From an uncultured Hymenobacter sp. (lineage in GTDB: Bacteria > Bacteroidota > Bacteroidia > Cytophagales > Hymenobacteraceae): a DNA stretch of 10,220 nt. The first letter of the stretch is position 1, and every line of letters begins with the position of its first letter. A program made the position numbers and the translations under genes. Under the pieces are notes generated by a model, which ran no database searches, was not told the origin of the DNA, and saw only the letters and a program-made list of their open reading frames with translations. Of the stretch, positions 1-6,085 are shown in pieces. The DNA lies in the NCBI GenBank assembly GCA_937871705.1, contig CALMOO010000065.1, positions 1-10,220 of the forward strand, written 5' to 3'.

Positions 1-92
1 GCCTCGAGGAGGCCCGACTGGAGGTGGCTTACTATCTCGGCTTCAACTTTAACCGCCGCCATTCCGATTTGGACTACCGCACACCGCTCTAA
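1..92 (+). CDS. IS3-family transposase OrfB, C-terminal fragment (5' end outside window)
   Basis: Only the last 29 whole codons are present, from position 3 to the TAA at 90-92. They contain AYYLGFNFNRRHSDLDYRTP, close to the usual OrfB ending of IS3-family DDE integrases (a YY followed by RRHS.L.Y.TP). This piece lies beyond the catalytic residues, so whether the full enzyme is intact cannot be judged. It is a different lineage from the IS3-family element at 806-2005, because it is on the opposite strand and its C-terminus differs. The family call is firm for such a short piece because the motif and stop position fit; the subgroup is unknown. Confidence 0.7.
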   Translation, partial: LEEARLEVAYYLGFNFNRRHSDLDYRTPL

Positions 93-150
93 TTCAAACT
101 CTACTTTTAAACCAACCTATCTCTGTTCGCTGTCCGTTTTTACTGGCCCA
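1..150 (+). mobile_element. 3' end of an IS3-family insertion sequence, entering from the left
   Basis: The window opens inside the last codons of an IS3-type transposase (stop at 90-92). About 40 bases later, 131-150 reads TGTCCGTTTTTACTGGCCCA. That looks like an IS3-family terminal repeat: a CTGTCC block near the end, finishing in CA. The other end lies outside the window, so the outer boundary at about 150 is a guess from general IS3 end structure, and no target duplication can be checked. Confidence 0.45.
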
Positions 151-198
151 CCCTAATACTAGATGCATTAGACCTAGTTTTTCGTAGCTTCGTCGCGT

Positions 199-777
199 AT
201 GAAACAATTGCTTTTATCCCTGAGCTTGCTGCTAGCTATACCAGCCGCAGCCCAGTTCTCGTCGCCTCCCATAGACAGCACTAGCGGTAAGATTGCTTAC
301 GCCACTATTATTCAGGTGCCGGGTGTTACACAAGTGCAACTCTACAAACGGGCGTTGAAGTGGCTGGCCACTGTGGAGCCACACACCCTCAATGTTCCTC
401 CTGTTACAGATGTCAATAGGGGTATACTGACCACCAGCGTTGGATTGCCCTTCACGGTACGGTTAGTTGGTGGCTCGACTCGGGCTACGCTGTGGCGAGA
501 CTTACATGTAACAGTGAAGAATGGTGAAGCTAAGTGTGAGTTTTCAGCGTTTGTAGTACAACCTTATGTAGCTTCTACATCGTTTACCGTGCCAAGCAAG
601 GCCCAATTAAAACTTACCGCCGCCGAAAAATACTTTGACCGGGGCAATATGCTTTATTACGATAAGCAGGGCCAGCCTAAAGCCTATACCAGTAGCGTGC
701 TAGGGGCAATTAAGCAGCAAAATGCCGCACTCCTGACAAGTTTAGAAGCAGCGTTAGCAAAATCAGATGACCTCTAA
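199..777 (+). CDS. Secreted DUF4468 domain-containing protein, function unknown
   Basis: This 192-residue protein starts with a clear Sec signal peptide: K3, a leucine-rich core at 4-14, and a probable signal peptidase I site after A16-A17-A18, before Q19. There is no lipobox cysteine, so a soluble periplasmic or exported protein is expected. Residues about 31-120 (GKIAYATIIQVPG, then LYKRALKWL, then a beta-rich stretch with W99) resemble DUF4468, a domain common in small secreted Bacteroidota proteins with no established function. The C-terminal third is lysine- and alanine-rich and probably helical. The ATG at 199 is chosen because it directly precedes the signal peptide. The gene ends 28 bases before the IS3-family element at 806, whose transposase frame now runs antisense into its last codons. 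No link to the peptide system downstream is evident. Confidence 0.75.
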   Translation: MKQLLLSLSLLLAIPAAAQFSSPPIDSTSGKIAYATIIQVPGVTQVQLYKRALKWLATVEPHTLNVPPVTDVNRGILTTSVGLPFTVRLVGGSTRATLWRDLHVTVKNGEAKCEFSAFVVQPYVASTSFTVPSKAQLKLTAAEKYFDRGNMLYYDKQGQPKAYTSSVLGAIKQQNAALLTSLEAALAKSDDL

Positions 778-1656
778 TTGCTGCCTAGCAAATCTGTAAA
801 CTGATTGGGGTGGTCTAGTTAAGCCGGACAGAATTGGGACGTTGTTTGAAGCTGGATTTCGAAGTATGTAGTAAGCGATGTGGTGGCTGATTTCCAGTTT
901 GGCTTCGGCCAAGCCGGGGAAGCTCCCACCGTCGAGTAGCTCGGCCTTGAAGTGGCTCCAAAACGATTCTGCGTGGGCGTTGTCGTAGCAGTTGCCGCGC
1001 CAGCTCATGCTTTGCTGCGCGCCGTGTTTGGCGACTAAGTCTTTGAACCGGGCCGCCGTGTACTGGCTGCCCTGGTCAGAGTGTATGCTAAGTCCAGCGG
1101 GTGGGCGGCGCACGGCCAGGGCCCGGCGCAAAGCCTCGCTCACGAGGCCTTCAAGCATGGTGTCGCGCACGTCCCAGCCCACAATTTTGCGCGAACACCG
1201 GTCCAGCCACACGGCCAGGTAGAGCCAGCCGCCGCTCTGGCGCGGCAAATACGTGATGTCGCCCACCCACACCCGGTTAGGGGCGGTGGGGGCCGGCTGA
1301 CCCAGCAAGCGGCGGGGGGCCTCGCGCACGGCCGGGTCGGAATCGGTAGAGCGCGGCACGAAGGAACGGGGCTGTTGGGCCCGCAGGCCGTGGGCATGGA
1401 GCACCCGGCGGATACGCCAGCGGCCGACGGCGTGGCCTTGGGCCTGCACTTCGGCCCGTAGCCGGCGCGTGCCGTAGCGCTGGCTGTGGTGGGCAAATGC
1501 TTCGCGCACCGCGACTTGCCAGACCGGTTCGACCACTGGCTGTTGCTGGCGGCGCTGCCAGGCGTAATAGGCGGCCGGCGCCACGCGCAGCACTTGGTAG
1601 ACCTGGCGCACCGGTACCCGGGCCCGCTGCCGGGCAATGTGTTGGTACACGCTCAC
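763..1656 (-). CDS. IS3-family transposase OrfB (DDE integrase core), C-terminus deleted and misframed
   Basis: This is the catalytic subunit of the IS3-family element. The rve integrase core shows D133 in WVGDITYLP, D194 in IHSDQGSQYT and E230 in CYDNAHAESFW, with exactly 35 residues between the second Asp and the Glu (the DD35E signature). Residues about 48-92 are the HTH_21-like region (AFAHHSQRYGTRRLRAEV). The start is GTG 1656, overlapping the expected orfA stop. After A261-Y262-Y263 the usual RRHS.LGY.SP segment is missing. The DNA at 863-819 still encodes the family ending FEIQLQTTSQFCPA plus TAA, but in another frame. About 40-50 bases have therefore been lost near 866-870, and the frame now runs out of the element into the DUF4468 gene. 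Activity is doubtful. Confidence 0.8.
   Translation of the reverse strand: MSVYQHIARQRARVPVRQVYQVLRVAPAAYYAWQRRQQQPVVEPVWQVAVREAFAHHSQRYGTRRLRAEVQAQGHAVGRWRIRRVLHAHGLRAQQPRSFVPRSTDSDPAVREAPRRLLGQPAPTAPNRVWVGDITYLPRQSGGWLYLAVWLDRCSRKIVGWDVRDTMLEGLVSEALRRALAVRRPPAGLSIHSDQGSQYTAARFKDLVAKHGAQQSMSWRGNCYDNAHAESFWSHFKAELLDGGSFPGLAEAKLEISHHIAYYILRNPASNNVPILSGLTRPPQSVYRFARQQLEVI
806..843 (+). repeat. Terminal inverted repeat, orfB end of the IS3-family element
   Basis: It begins TGGGGTGGTCTAG and carries GGACAGAA further in. It pairs with 1968-2005 at 30 of 38 positions (counted by hand). The ancestral orfB stop (TAA, 819-821) lies inside it. Confidence 0.8.
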
Positions 1657-1954
1657 GGGGTCGGCTGGGCGAAGATGGCCAGGGCTTTTTTAAAATGTCG
1701 AGCTCTTGCGCCAGCCGTTTGTTGGCCGCGCGCAAGGCCCGGACTTCCGGGTTACGGGCCACCTCTACGTTGCCCACCTCGGCCACGAACTGCGCCTGCT
1801 GCCAGCGGTAGAGCAGCTTGGGGTTGATGCCCAACTGCCGCGCAGCCGCCTGCGTGCTGCGGCTTTCACTGGCCAGACGTAGGGCCTCGGCCTTGAACGC
1901 TTCGTCGTATTTACGCCGTTTGTCGGGCGACGCCCCGTTGGTTTTGGTTGCCAT
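1653..1954 (-). CDS. IS3-family transposase OrfA (helix-turn-helix), reading frame altered at the A-run
   Basis: OrfA binds the IS ends. Residues after the ATG at 1954 show the typical KRRKYDEAFKAEAL opening, a helix-turn-helix around TQAAARQLGINPKLLYRW, and a leucine-zipper region running to LAQELDILKK. An alternative ATG at 1990 would add 12 residues but begins inside the terminal repeat, so 1954 is preferred. The family ending would be KKALAIFAQPTP with a TGA at 1655-1653 overlapping the GTG of orfB. As written, the six-A run at 1691-1686 puts the frame one base off, and translation would continue in the wrong frame to 1277. The end given here assumes a -1 shift at that run. Either one A has been lost from a former seven-A slippery site, or slippage restores the product. 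Confidence 0.7.
1685..1691 (-). other. Slippery A-run (A6G) at the orfA/orfB junction
   Basis: IS3-family elements usually make the OrfAB fusion by -1 frameshifting on an A-run. Here the minus strand reads AAAAAAG. The natural frames (OrfA ending at TGA 1655-1653, OrfB in the -1 frame from it) would need seven As. With six, the OrfA frame differs by an extra base, so the normal single -1 shift no longer joins OrfA to OrfB. Confidence 0.55.
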
Positions 1955-1967
1955 GACAGAAGAAATA

Positions 1968-2005
1968 TACGTCCTTCTTCTGTCCGTCATACCTAGACCA
2001 CCTCA
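1968..2005 (-). repeat. Terminal inverted repeat, orfA end of the IS3-family element
   Basis: Read on the minus strand it begins TGAGGTGGTCTAG and carries GGACAGAA further in, matching the repeat at 806-843. The possible upstream orfA start at 1990 falls inside this repeat. Confidence 0.8.
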
Positions 2006-2157
2006 AATTCCAGACGTCGCAAATTCTTCAACATCAATAAGTTAAAAAATAATGGCCTAAACTCTTTCGCTTAGCTGGACCAACTCAGCTTGACAAACTA
2101 TCTCAACTTTATACCATATTTTTTGTAATTATCGAGACTCTTCAGTAGTTTTCGAGC

Positions 2158-3312
2158 ATGAATAAATTATTAGTTTTCGGCTTGTTGCTGAGTAAGCTAG
2201 GTGCACAGGCTCAGAGCGGGTCTTTTATCGTCCATGGCCATATGAATCCTAAAACGCCACCTACCAAAGCTTACTTGGTTTACCCAATAGCGGAAACAAT
2301 GCAAACAGATTCGGCCGAAGTTAAGAATGGGCGCTTTATGTTTAAGGGCGGCGTTACCGTGCCCACGTTGGCTGCTCTATTCATAGTGCGGCCAGGCACT
2401 AATTTATCTGACCGCCACGGATACAGCACCAACCAGCGCTTTTATAACATCTACTTGGAGCCTGGCACCATAAACGTGAGTAGTCCTGACTCGATGCTAC
2501 ACGCCACGCTAGCTGGTACCCCACTCAATGCTGACCAGAATCGGCTGCTAGTCCTAACGCGCTTCACTACTGAGCGCTTATTTATACTAATGCGGGAATA
2601 CAGCACTGCCTCCCCCAAACAGCATCAAGACCAAGCTTTTGAGGAAACCTTCAAACAACGCTTTGCGGCTCTTAGCGCCGAAGATCAAGCGTTGCGTAAG
2701 AAGTTTATTCAACGCCACACTCAGAGCCAAGTGAGTTTAGATGTCTTGCAGCAGTACGGTGGACCTAGTATTAACCCAGCTGAGGTAGGCCCGCTCTTTG
2801 ATAATTTGGCCCTAGCTCTACGTCAGAGCAAGACAGGCAAGCAGTACGCTGCTCGGTTGGCTAAGGCTCGACAATTGGAAGTAGGAGCGCTAGCCCCTGA
2901 TTTTACCCAAAATGACCCTAGTGGCAGCCCTATTAAGCTCAGTGATTTTCGAGGCCAATACGTACTGCTCGATTTTTGGGCTAGTTGGTGCAAGCCTTGC
3001 CGTGAAGAAAATCCCAATGTGGTAGCCAACTACAACCTGTATAAGAATCGCCGCTTCGCGGTGTTAGGCGTGTCGCTTGACCGCGCTACTAGCCGCGACG
3101 CTTGGCTCAAAGCTATTGAAAATGACCACCTTACGTGGGCCCAAGTTTCTGACCTGAAATTCTGGGATAACGAAGTTGCCCGACTCTACGACGTGCAGGC
3201 TGTGCCCCAAAACCTGCTCATTGACCCAGAGGGCCGCATAATAGCAAAGAACGTCCGGGGCGAGAAACTGGGGCAGACGCTAGCTCGTGTGTTGCCCGTC
3301 TCTACTCCTTAA
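2158..3312 (+). CDS. Periplasmic TlpA/ResA-like thiol-disulfide oxidoreductase with DUF4369 N-terminus
   Basis: This 384-residue protein has a Sec signal peptide with probable cleavage after A16-Q17-A18, and no lipobox. Residues about 22-120 resemble DUF4369, the beta-rich domain often placed before TlpA-type thioredoxins in Bacteroidota. A charged helical linker follows (about 125-240). The thioredoxin domain is at about 245-380: VGALAPDF, then FWASWCKPCREENP with the redox pair C278/C281, and the cis-proline P350 in AVPQN. Such proteins reduce or rearrange disulfides in the periplasm. The fold and CXXC are clear; the substrate is not. It lies 94 bases upstream of the VKOR fusion on the same strand, so it may be co-transcribed with it and could shuffle or proofread disulfides in the six-cysteine peptide, though it could equally be a general redox protein. 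The ATG at 2158 leads straight into the signal peptide, and no Shine-Dalgarno is visible. Confidence 0.85.
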   Translation: MNKLLVFGLLLSKLGAQAQSGSFIVHGHMNPKTPPTKAYLVYPIAETMQTDSAEVKNGRFMFKGGVTVPTLAALFIVRPGTNLSDRHGYSTNQRFYNIYLEPGTINVSSPDSMLHATLAGTPLNADQNRLLVLTRFTTERLFILMREYSTASPKQHQDQAFEETFKQRFAALSAEDQALRKKFIQRHTQSQVSLDVLQQYGGPSINPAEVGPLFDNLALALRQSKTGKQYAARLAKARQLEVGALAPDFTQNDPSGSPIKLSDFRGQYVLLDFWASWCKPCREENPNVVANYNLYKNRRFAVLGVSLDRATSRDAWLKAIENDHLTWAQVSDLKFWDNEVARLYDVQAVPQNLLIDPEGRIIAKNVRGEKLGQTLARVLPVSTP

Positions 3313-3406
3313 AACAGCGAGTTGTTCTACCTCTCCCAAAGGTGCACCGCTTTTTTGTGCTGCATAGCTGTACAATTGATGAACTTAGCTAACAATTCAG
3401 AAGATT

Positions 3407-4984
3407 ATGAAGTCTAAACCAACACAGCTATGGGAAGTATGTTATCAGTGGCTGAGGGACTGTGGAGTCAATATAAACAAATCTTATTGTAAAGAAGAGG
3501 TCAGTACTCATCCTGATTATCCTGCTCTCACATCTGTTATAGATTTTCTCGAAAGTGGATGCATGGCATATCACGCTGTTAAAGCGGATAATTCATATAT
3601 TAATGAATTTAACTACCCTGTTTTAGCTCACATTCAATTGCCAGGCCAGGAGTATCTGCATATTGTGCCAGATGCAAAGTATTGGGATGAACAAAAAGAA
3701 ATTACTCAAAACTGGTCTGGTGTTGTTATAATACCAACAGAAGAAACATCATGGAGCACTACTACGAATACAGCTTATCTTCATAGCCAACGTAGAAAGA
3801 CAATACTTGCTACTTTACTATGTTCCATTAGTTTGATGGTTTTTGCTATCACTATTTATTTAACACCTAATTTCCTGCTAAACGCATTCGGCTTGCTATC
3901 ACTTGCTGGCATTTCGATAAGTGTACTTCTACAGGCCAATGAATTAGGCTTCCAAAGTCAAATTGTCAAGCAAGTATGTAGTGCTTTTAGTGAATCCGGA
4001 TGTGAACGTGTTATCAAAAGTAGTTATGGGAGAGGTGTTTGGGGAGTAACACCGGCAGATACTTCTCTATTATATTTTATTACGCAATTTATAATATATG
4101 TGGTAAGTTGCTTGGGAAGCTCTTTATTGCTGACAGGTCTATTCACATTCGCGATAGCAGCAACAGCAGTAATGATATGGAGCCTCTATATTCAGGCTGT
4201 TAAAGTTAAGAGTTGGTGTACTTTATGTTTAGTGGTCGTTGTAATATTAGGTGGTCAATCTATTATAGCTCTCCTTTTAAGAGAGGAATCAGTAAGTTTT
4301 GTAAGCTTGGGTACGTTTATGCTTGCGGCTGCAGTTTTGGCTCTGTTTTTCTTTCCTGTAAAGGAACTGCTTAAAACTAATGTAGCGAATGATATCAAAT
4401 TAGTAGAGCTGAGAAGATTTAAATCCGATGGAACTTTATTTATAAGCAAATGGCAGCAGGAACAAGAAGTAGATGACCCAAAATGGCAGCACGATTTAAT
4501 CCTAGGCTCAAAGCATGCGCCTTTATGTATTACAGCAGCATGTAATCTATACTGTAATCCTTGTGCAAAGACTCATCTTGCACTAGATAACTTAATAGAG
4601 CGCTATGGGGACCATGTGTGTGTGAAAATAAGGATACTGGTATCTAGTAGGGATTTTACGGAAGCAACTAGAGCTGTTCTGCAAAAAGTCGCGGAAGACT
4701 TGCCACAGGATACCTTACAGGCTGTAATGACAAGTTGGTTTGAAAAAATGGATCTTAAATATTGGACCCAACTATGGCAGCCGGACAGTACACTAGATGT
4801 TCAGGAACGACTAGAGCAACATCAGTTTTGGATGACGCGAAACAAGATTGTAACTACCCCAACTTTATTTTTAAACGACAGAAAAATTCCGGGTCAATAT
4901 GCCTTGGAAGATGTTGAGCGTCTAATTCCTCAATTGCTGGAATTGATGCCATTAGCATCTAGAGATATTCCTGTTCATCAGTGA
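3407..4984 (+). CDS. C39-like/VKOR/thioredoxin fusion, membrane disulfide-forming enzyme
   Basis: This is a 525-residue three-part protein. Residues 1-115 resemble the C39-peptidase-like domain found on Bacteroidota VKOR fusions (STHPDYPALTSVIDFL, then YPVLAHI, then NWSGVVII) but lack the DCG active-site motif, so it is probably not a protease. Hydrophobic segments lie at about 132-154, 156-177, 219-241, 242-262, 271-293 and 297-318. The VKOR core carries C191 and C199, S205 six residues later, and C271-T-L-C274, the full VKOR set. A thioredoxin/DsbA-like domain follows (about 365-515) with C383-N-P-C386 and cis-proline P485. VKOR enzymes pass electrons from the thioredoxin partner to quinone, making disulfides outside the cytoplasm. 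It ends 74 bases before the six-cysteine precursor, its likely substrate (inference). The gene is distinctly AT-rich (22 G+C of 60 at 4081-4140), unlike the exporter, which suggests separate acquisition. Low similarity to VKOR fusions in unrelated peptide clusters would not change the call. Confidence 0.88.
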   Translation: MKSKPTQLWEVCYQWLRDCGVNINKSYCKEEVSTHPDYPALTSVIDFLESGCMAYHAVKADNSYINEFNYPVLAHIQLPGQEYLHIVPDAKYWDEQKEITQNWSGVVIIPTEETSWSTTTNTAYLHSQRRKTILATLLCSISLMVFAITIYLTPNFLLNAFGLLSLAGISISVLLQANELGFQSQIVKQVCSAFSESGCERVIKSSYGRGVWGVTPADTSLLYFITQFIIYVVSCLGSSLLLTGLFTFAIAATAVMIWSLYIQAVKVKSWCTLCLVVVVILGGQSIIALLLREESVSFVSLGTFMLAAAVLALFFFPVKELLKTNVANDIKLVELRRFKSDGTLFISKWQQEQEVDDPKWQHDLILGSKHAPLCITAACNLYCNPCAKTHLALDNLIERYGDHVCVKIRILVSSRDFTEATRAVLQKVAEDLPQDTLQAVMTSWFEKMDLKYWTQLWQPDSTLDVQERLEQHQFWMTRNKIVTTPTLFLNDRKIPGQYALEDVERLIPQLLELMPLASRDIPVHQ

Positions 4985-5058
4985 TATAGTTGCCTCTGGA
5001 TTAAAATTCACCGGTTTAGGCTGCAACTTCTACACCATTACCAAACATCAATAACCAT

Positions 5059-5235
5059 ATGAAAAGGTTGAGCAAACCCAGTTTCCATAACTTAAAATCG
5101 TTAAGTTATGAGGAGATGAAGCAGATCAAAGGAGGGGGTAACCCTTATGACACGCCCTATTGCTGGAGAAGCAATGTTTGCAACATCGTGCCTTGCCAAA
5201 CCCCAACTGGGTGCAGCAATTGCTGTGTAGCATAG
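5059..5235 (+). CDS. Double-glycine leader precursor of a six-cysteine secreted peptide
   Basis: A 58-codon frame runs from ATG 5059 to TAG 5233-5235. The leader (residues 1-26) contains LSYEEMKQIKGG. If G26 is position -1, then I23, M20, L15 and L12 fall at -4, -7, -12 and -15, the register recognised by C39 peptidases. A third glycine (G27) follows, so cleavage one residue later is possible. The 32-residue core has cysteines at 35, 41, 46, 52, 55 and 56 (spacing C-X5-C-X4-C-X5-C-X2-CC), and none are in the leader. That fits three disulfides and would make the VKOR-thioredoxin fusion just upstream the natural folding enzyme. The core also has W36, two tyrosines and four prolines, and little charge (D31 and R37). 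A terminator follows at 5278. A thioether (lanthipeptide) fate cannot be excluded from the core, but no LanB, LanC or LanM gene is in the window. Function (bacteriocin, signal or other) is unknown. No Shine-Dalgarno is seen; the upstream sequence is A-rich, as is usual in Bacteroidota. Confidence 0.85.
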   Translation: MKRLSKPSFHNLKSLSYEEMKQIKGGGNPYDTPYCWRSNVCNIVPCQTPTGCSNCCVA

Positions 5236-5277
5236 TCGTTTCTGGATAACGAATCGATTATCAAAGCTTATTCTTTC

Positions 5278-5311
5278 AGAAGGCTTCCTGTGTCAGGAAG
5301 CCTTCTTTTTT
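5278..5311 (+). terminator. Strong intrinsic terminator after the precursor gene
   Basis: A perfect 13-bp stem (AGAAGGCTTCCTG at 5278-5290 against CAGGAAGCCTTCT at 5294-5306) closes a 3-base loop and runs into six Ts at 5306-5311. It lies 42 bases after the precursor stop and ends just before the first IS1 remnant. It should end transcription of the peptide and VKOR genes, so the exporter at 7223 needs its own promoter. Confidence 0.92.
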
Positions 5312-5318
5312 GGGCGAT

Positions 5319-5335
5319 GGTCTATTTAAGGATGA
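5319..5335 (+). repeat. Left inverted repeat of IS1-family copy 1
   Basis: GGTCTATTTAAGGATGA, inverted partner of 6069-6085 with two mismatches. The last codons of the transposase remnant overlap it. Confidence 0.7.
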
Positions 5336-6044
5336 TACTTCTATTATGATTATCGATGATAATCTTGATTCGAGCGGTGTGCATTTTTAGGCATTTGCTG
5401 AACGAAGCACGACTGACGCAAAAATACGCCGCCCCGCTGCCGCAACGAGCAGTTGATGGCTGCGACAACAGTGGTTTGACCTTCGCCTTTGGGGCAGGGC
5501 CGGTGTTGCCACCGGGGTAAGGCCTTGACGAGGCTTTCCATTCGTCGGTGAAGTACCAGCAATGGCGCTGCTAGCGCCTGGGTAATGCCTGCTAAAGCTG
5601 GCGGGCGGTCGCTTCACCTTGGCAGCCCACGTTCTAGGCCACGATGCGGCGGCTAGCCCGTTCAACGGCTAGCCATAGCCAAACTTTACGCTTCTTACGG
5701 CCTACAAAGGTTCGCATCTTACTCAGTTCCAATGCCTCTCAGCGCTTTTTTATGGGCTTTTTTGAACGCAGACGCAGCAATGGTGGCGGGCTGGTCTGAG
5801 CTTTTTTTATCAATTTGGCCACCGTCATCCGGGCTACCCCTGTGGCGCTCACAATAATGCGTTGCGAATTACGCTCGCCCAAAAGCTTGGCCACCTGCTC
5901 CTACTACGCGGCCTTGGCTACGGCGGCCGGCTCGAACCGCGCTTGGTGGCGGCAAGCCCTGTATTGGTAGCGGGCGTGGCCCTGACTGCGCCCATTACGT
6001 CAAATTTGGTCGCTGCCACACTTGGCGCAGGAATGCTGAGTATA
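5322..6044 (-). pseudogene. IS1-family transposase remnant, copy 1, with several stops and frameshifts
   Basis: Read on the minus strand from about 6044, one frame gives pieces of an InsA-like zinc-finger/HTH region: CAKCGSDQ, a stop, RNGRSQGHARYQYRACRHQA, two stops, ATGVARMTVAKLIKKA. The catalytic part follows: LSKMRTFVGRKKRKVWLWLA, VERASRRIVA, a stop, GCQGEATARQL, more stops, CWYFTDEWKA. A frame change then leads to HRPCPKGEGQTTVVAAINCS and LRQR, and a further change to MHTARIKIIIDNHN, the usual IS1-type ending. Order and spacing match an intact transposase, so this is a whole gene in decay, not a fragment. At least six in-frame stops and two frame changes rule out function. No clean start codon remains near 6044. 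Confidence 0.85.
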
Positions 6045-6068
6045 AACTATCTCCTAGGTATACGCTTT

Positions 6069-6085
6069 TCATCCTACAATAGACC
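6069..6085 (-). repeat. Right inverted repeat of IS1-family copy 1
   Basis: On the plus strand TCATCCTACAATAGACC; its reverse complement matches 5319-5335 at 15 of 17 positions. It directly abuts the second IS1 remnant. Confidence 0.7.

Larger units (their letters stand above)
806..2005 (-). mobile_element. Complete IS3-family insertion sequence, 1200 bp, with damaged transposase genes
   Basis: The element has orfA and orfB on the minus strand between imperfect terminal inverted repeats that begin TG, as is usual for IS3. By hand alignment the 38-base ends at 806-843 and 1968-2005 match at 30 positions. G+C is much higher than in its surroundings (44 of 60 in the block 1321-1380). The bases outside the ends (GAT on the left, AAT on the right) do not form a 3-bp target duplication, so the copy is either old or rearranged. 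Two lesions are seen: a short A-run at the orfA/orfB junction and a deletion in the orfB C-terminus. It separates the DUF4468 gene from the TlpA-like gene. Confidence 0.85.
5319..6085 (-). mobile_element. Decayed IS1-family insertion sequence, copy 1 (about 767 bp)
   Basis: The ends are near-perfect inverted repeats: GGTCTATTTAAGGATGA at 5319-5335 and, read on the minus strand, GGTCTATTGTAGGATGA ending at 6085, matching at 15 of 17 positions. The GG start and the length of about 767 bp fit the IS1 family. The pairing continues weakly outwards (CGATGG versus CGTTGG), so the true ends may be up to 4 bases further out. No 8-9 bp target duplication is seen. The interior encodes a broken IS1-type transposase on the minus strand. 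It sits eight bases beyond the precursor's terminator. Confidence 0.75.

Noticed and set aside
992..1827. Several long plus-strand frames and a long minus-strand frame (to 1277) inside the IS3-family element
   Set aside because: They are overlapping or antisense frames of the GC-rich orfA and orfB; the encoded sequences are Arg/Pro/Ala-rich with no domain pattern.
2090..2120. TTGACA followed by an AT-rich stretch before the TlpA-like gene
   Set aside because: No -10/-7 element with good spacing or consensus follows, so a promoter cannot be supported from sequence alone.
5131..5140. Shine-Dalgarno-like AAAGGAGGGGG tract
   Set aside because: It lies inside the precursor and encodes the Lys-Gly-Gly-Gly of the leader; no frame starting just after it looks like a gene.
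5059..5235. Lanthipeptide interpretation of the precursor
   Set aside because: The core does contain Ser and Thr as well as Cys, but no LanB, LanC or LanM gene is in the window and a VKOR-thioredoxin fusion is adjacent. Genes beyond 10220 could change this.
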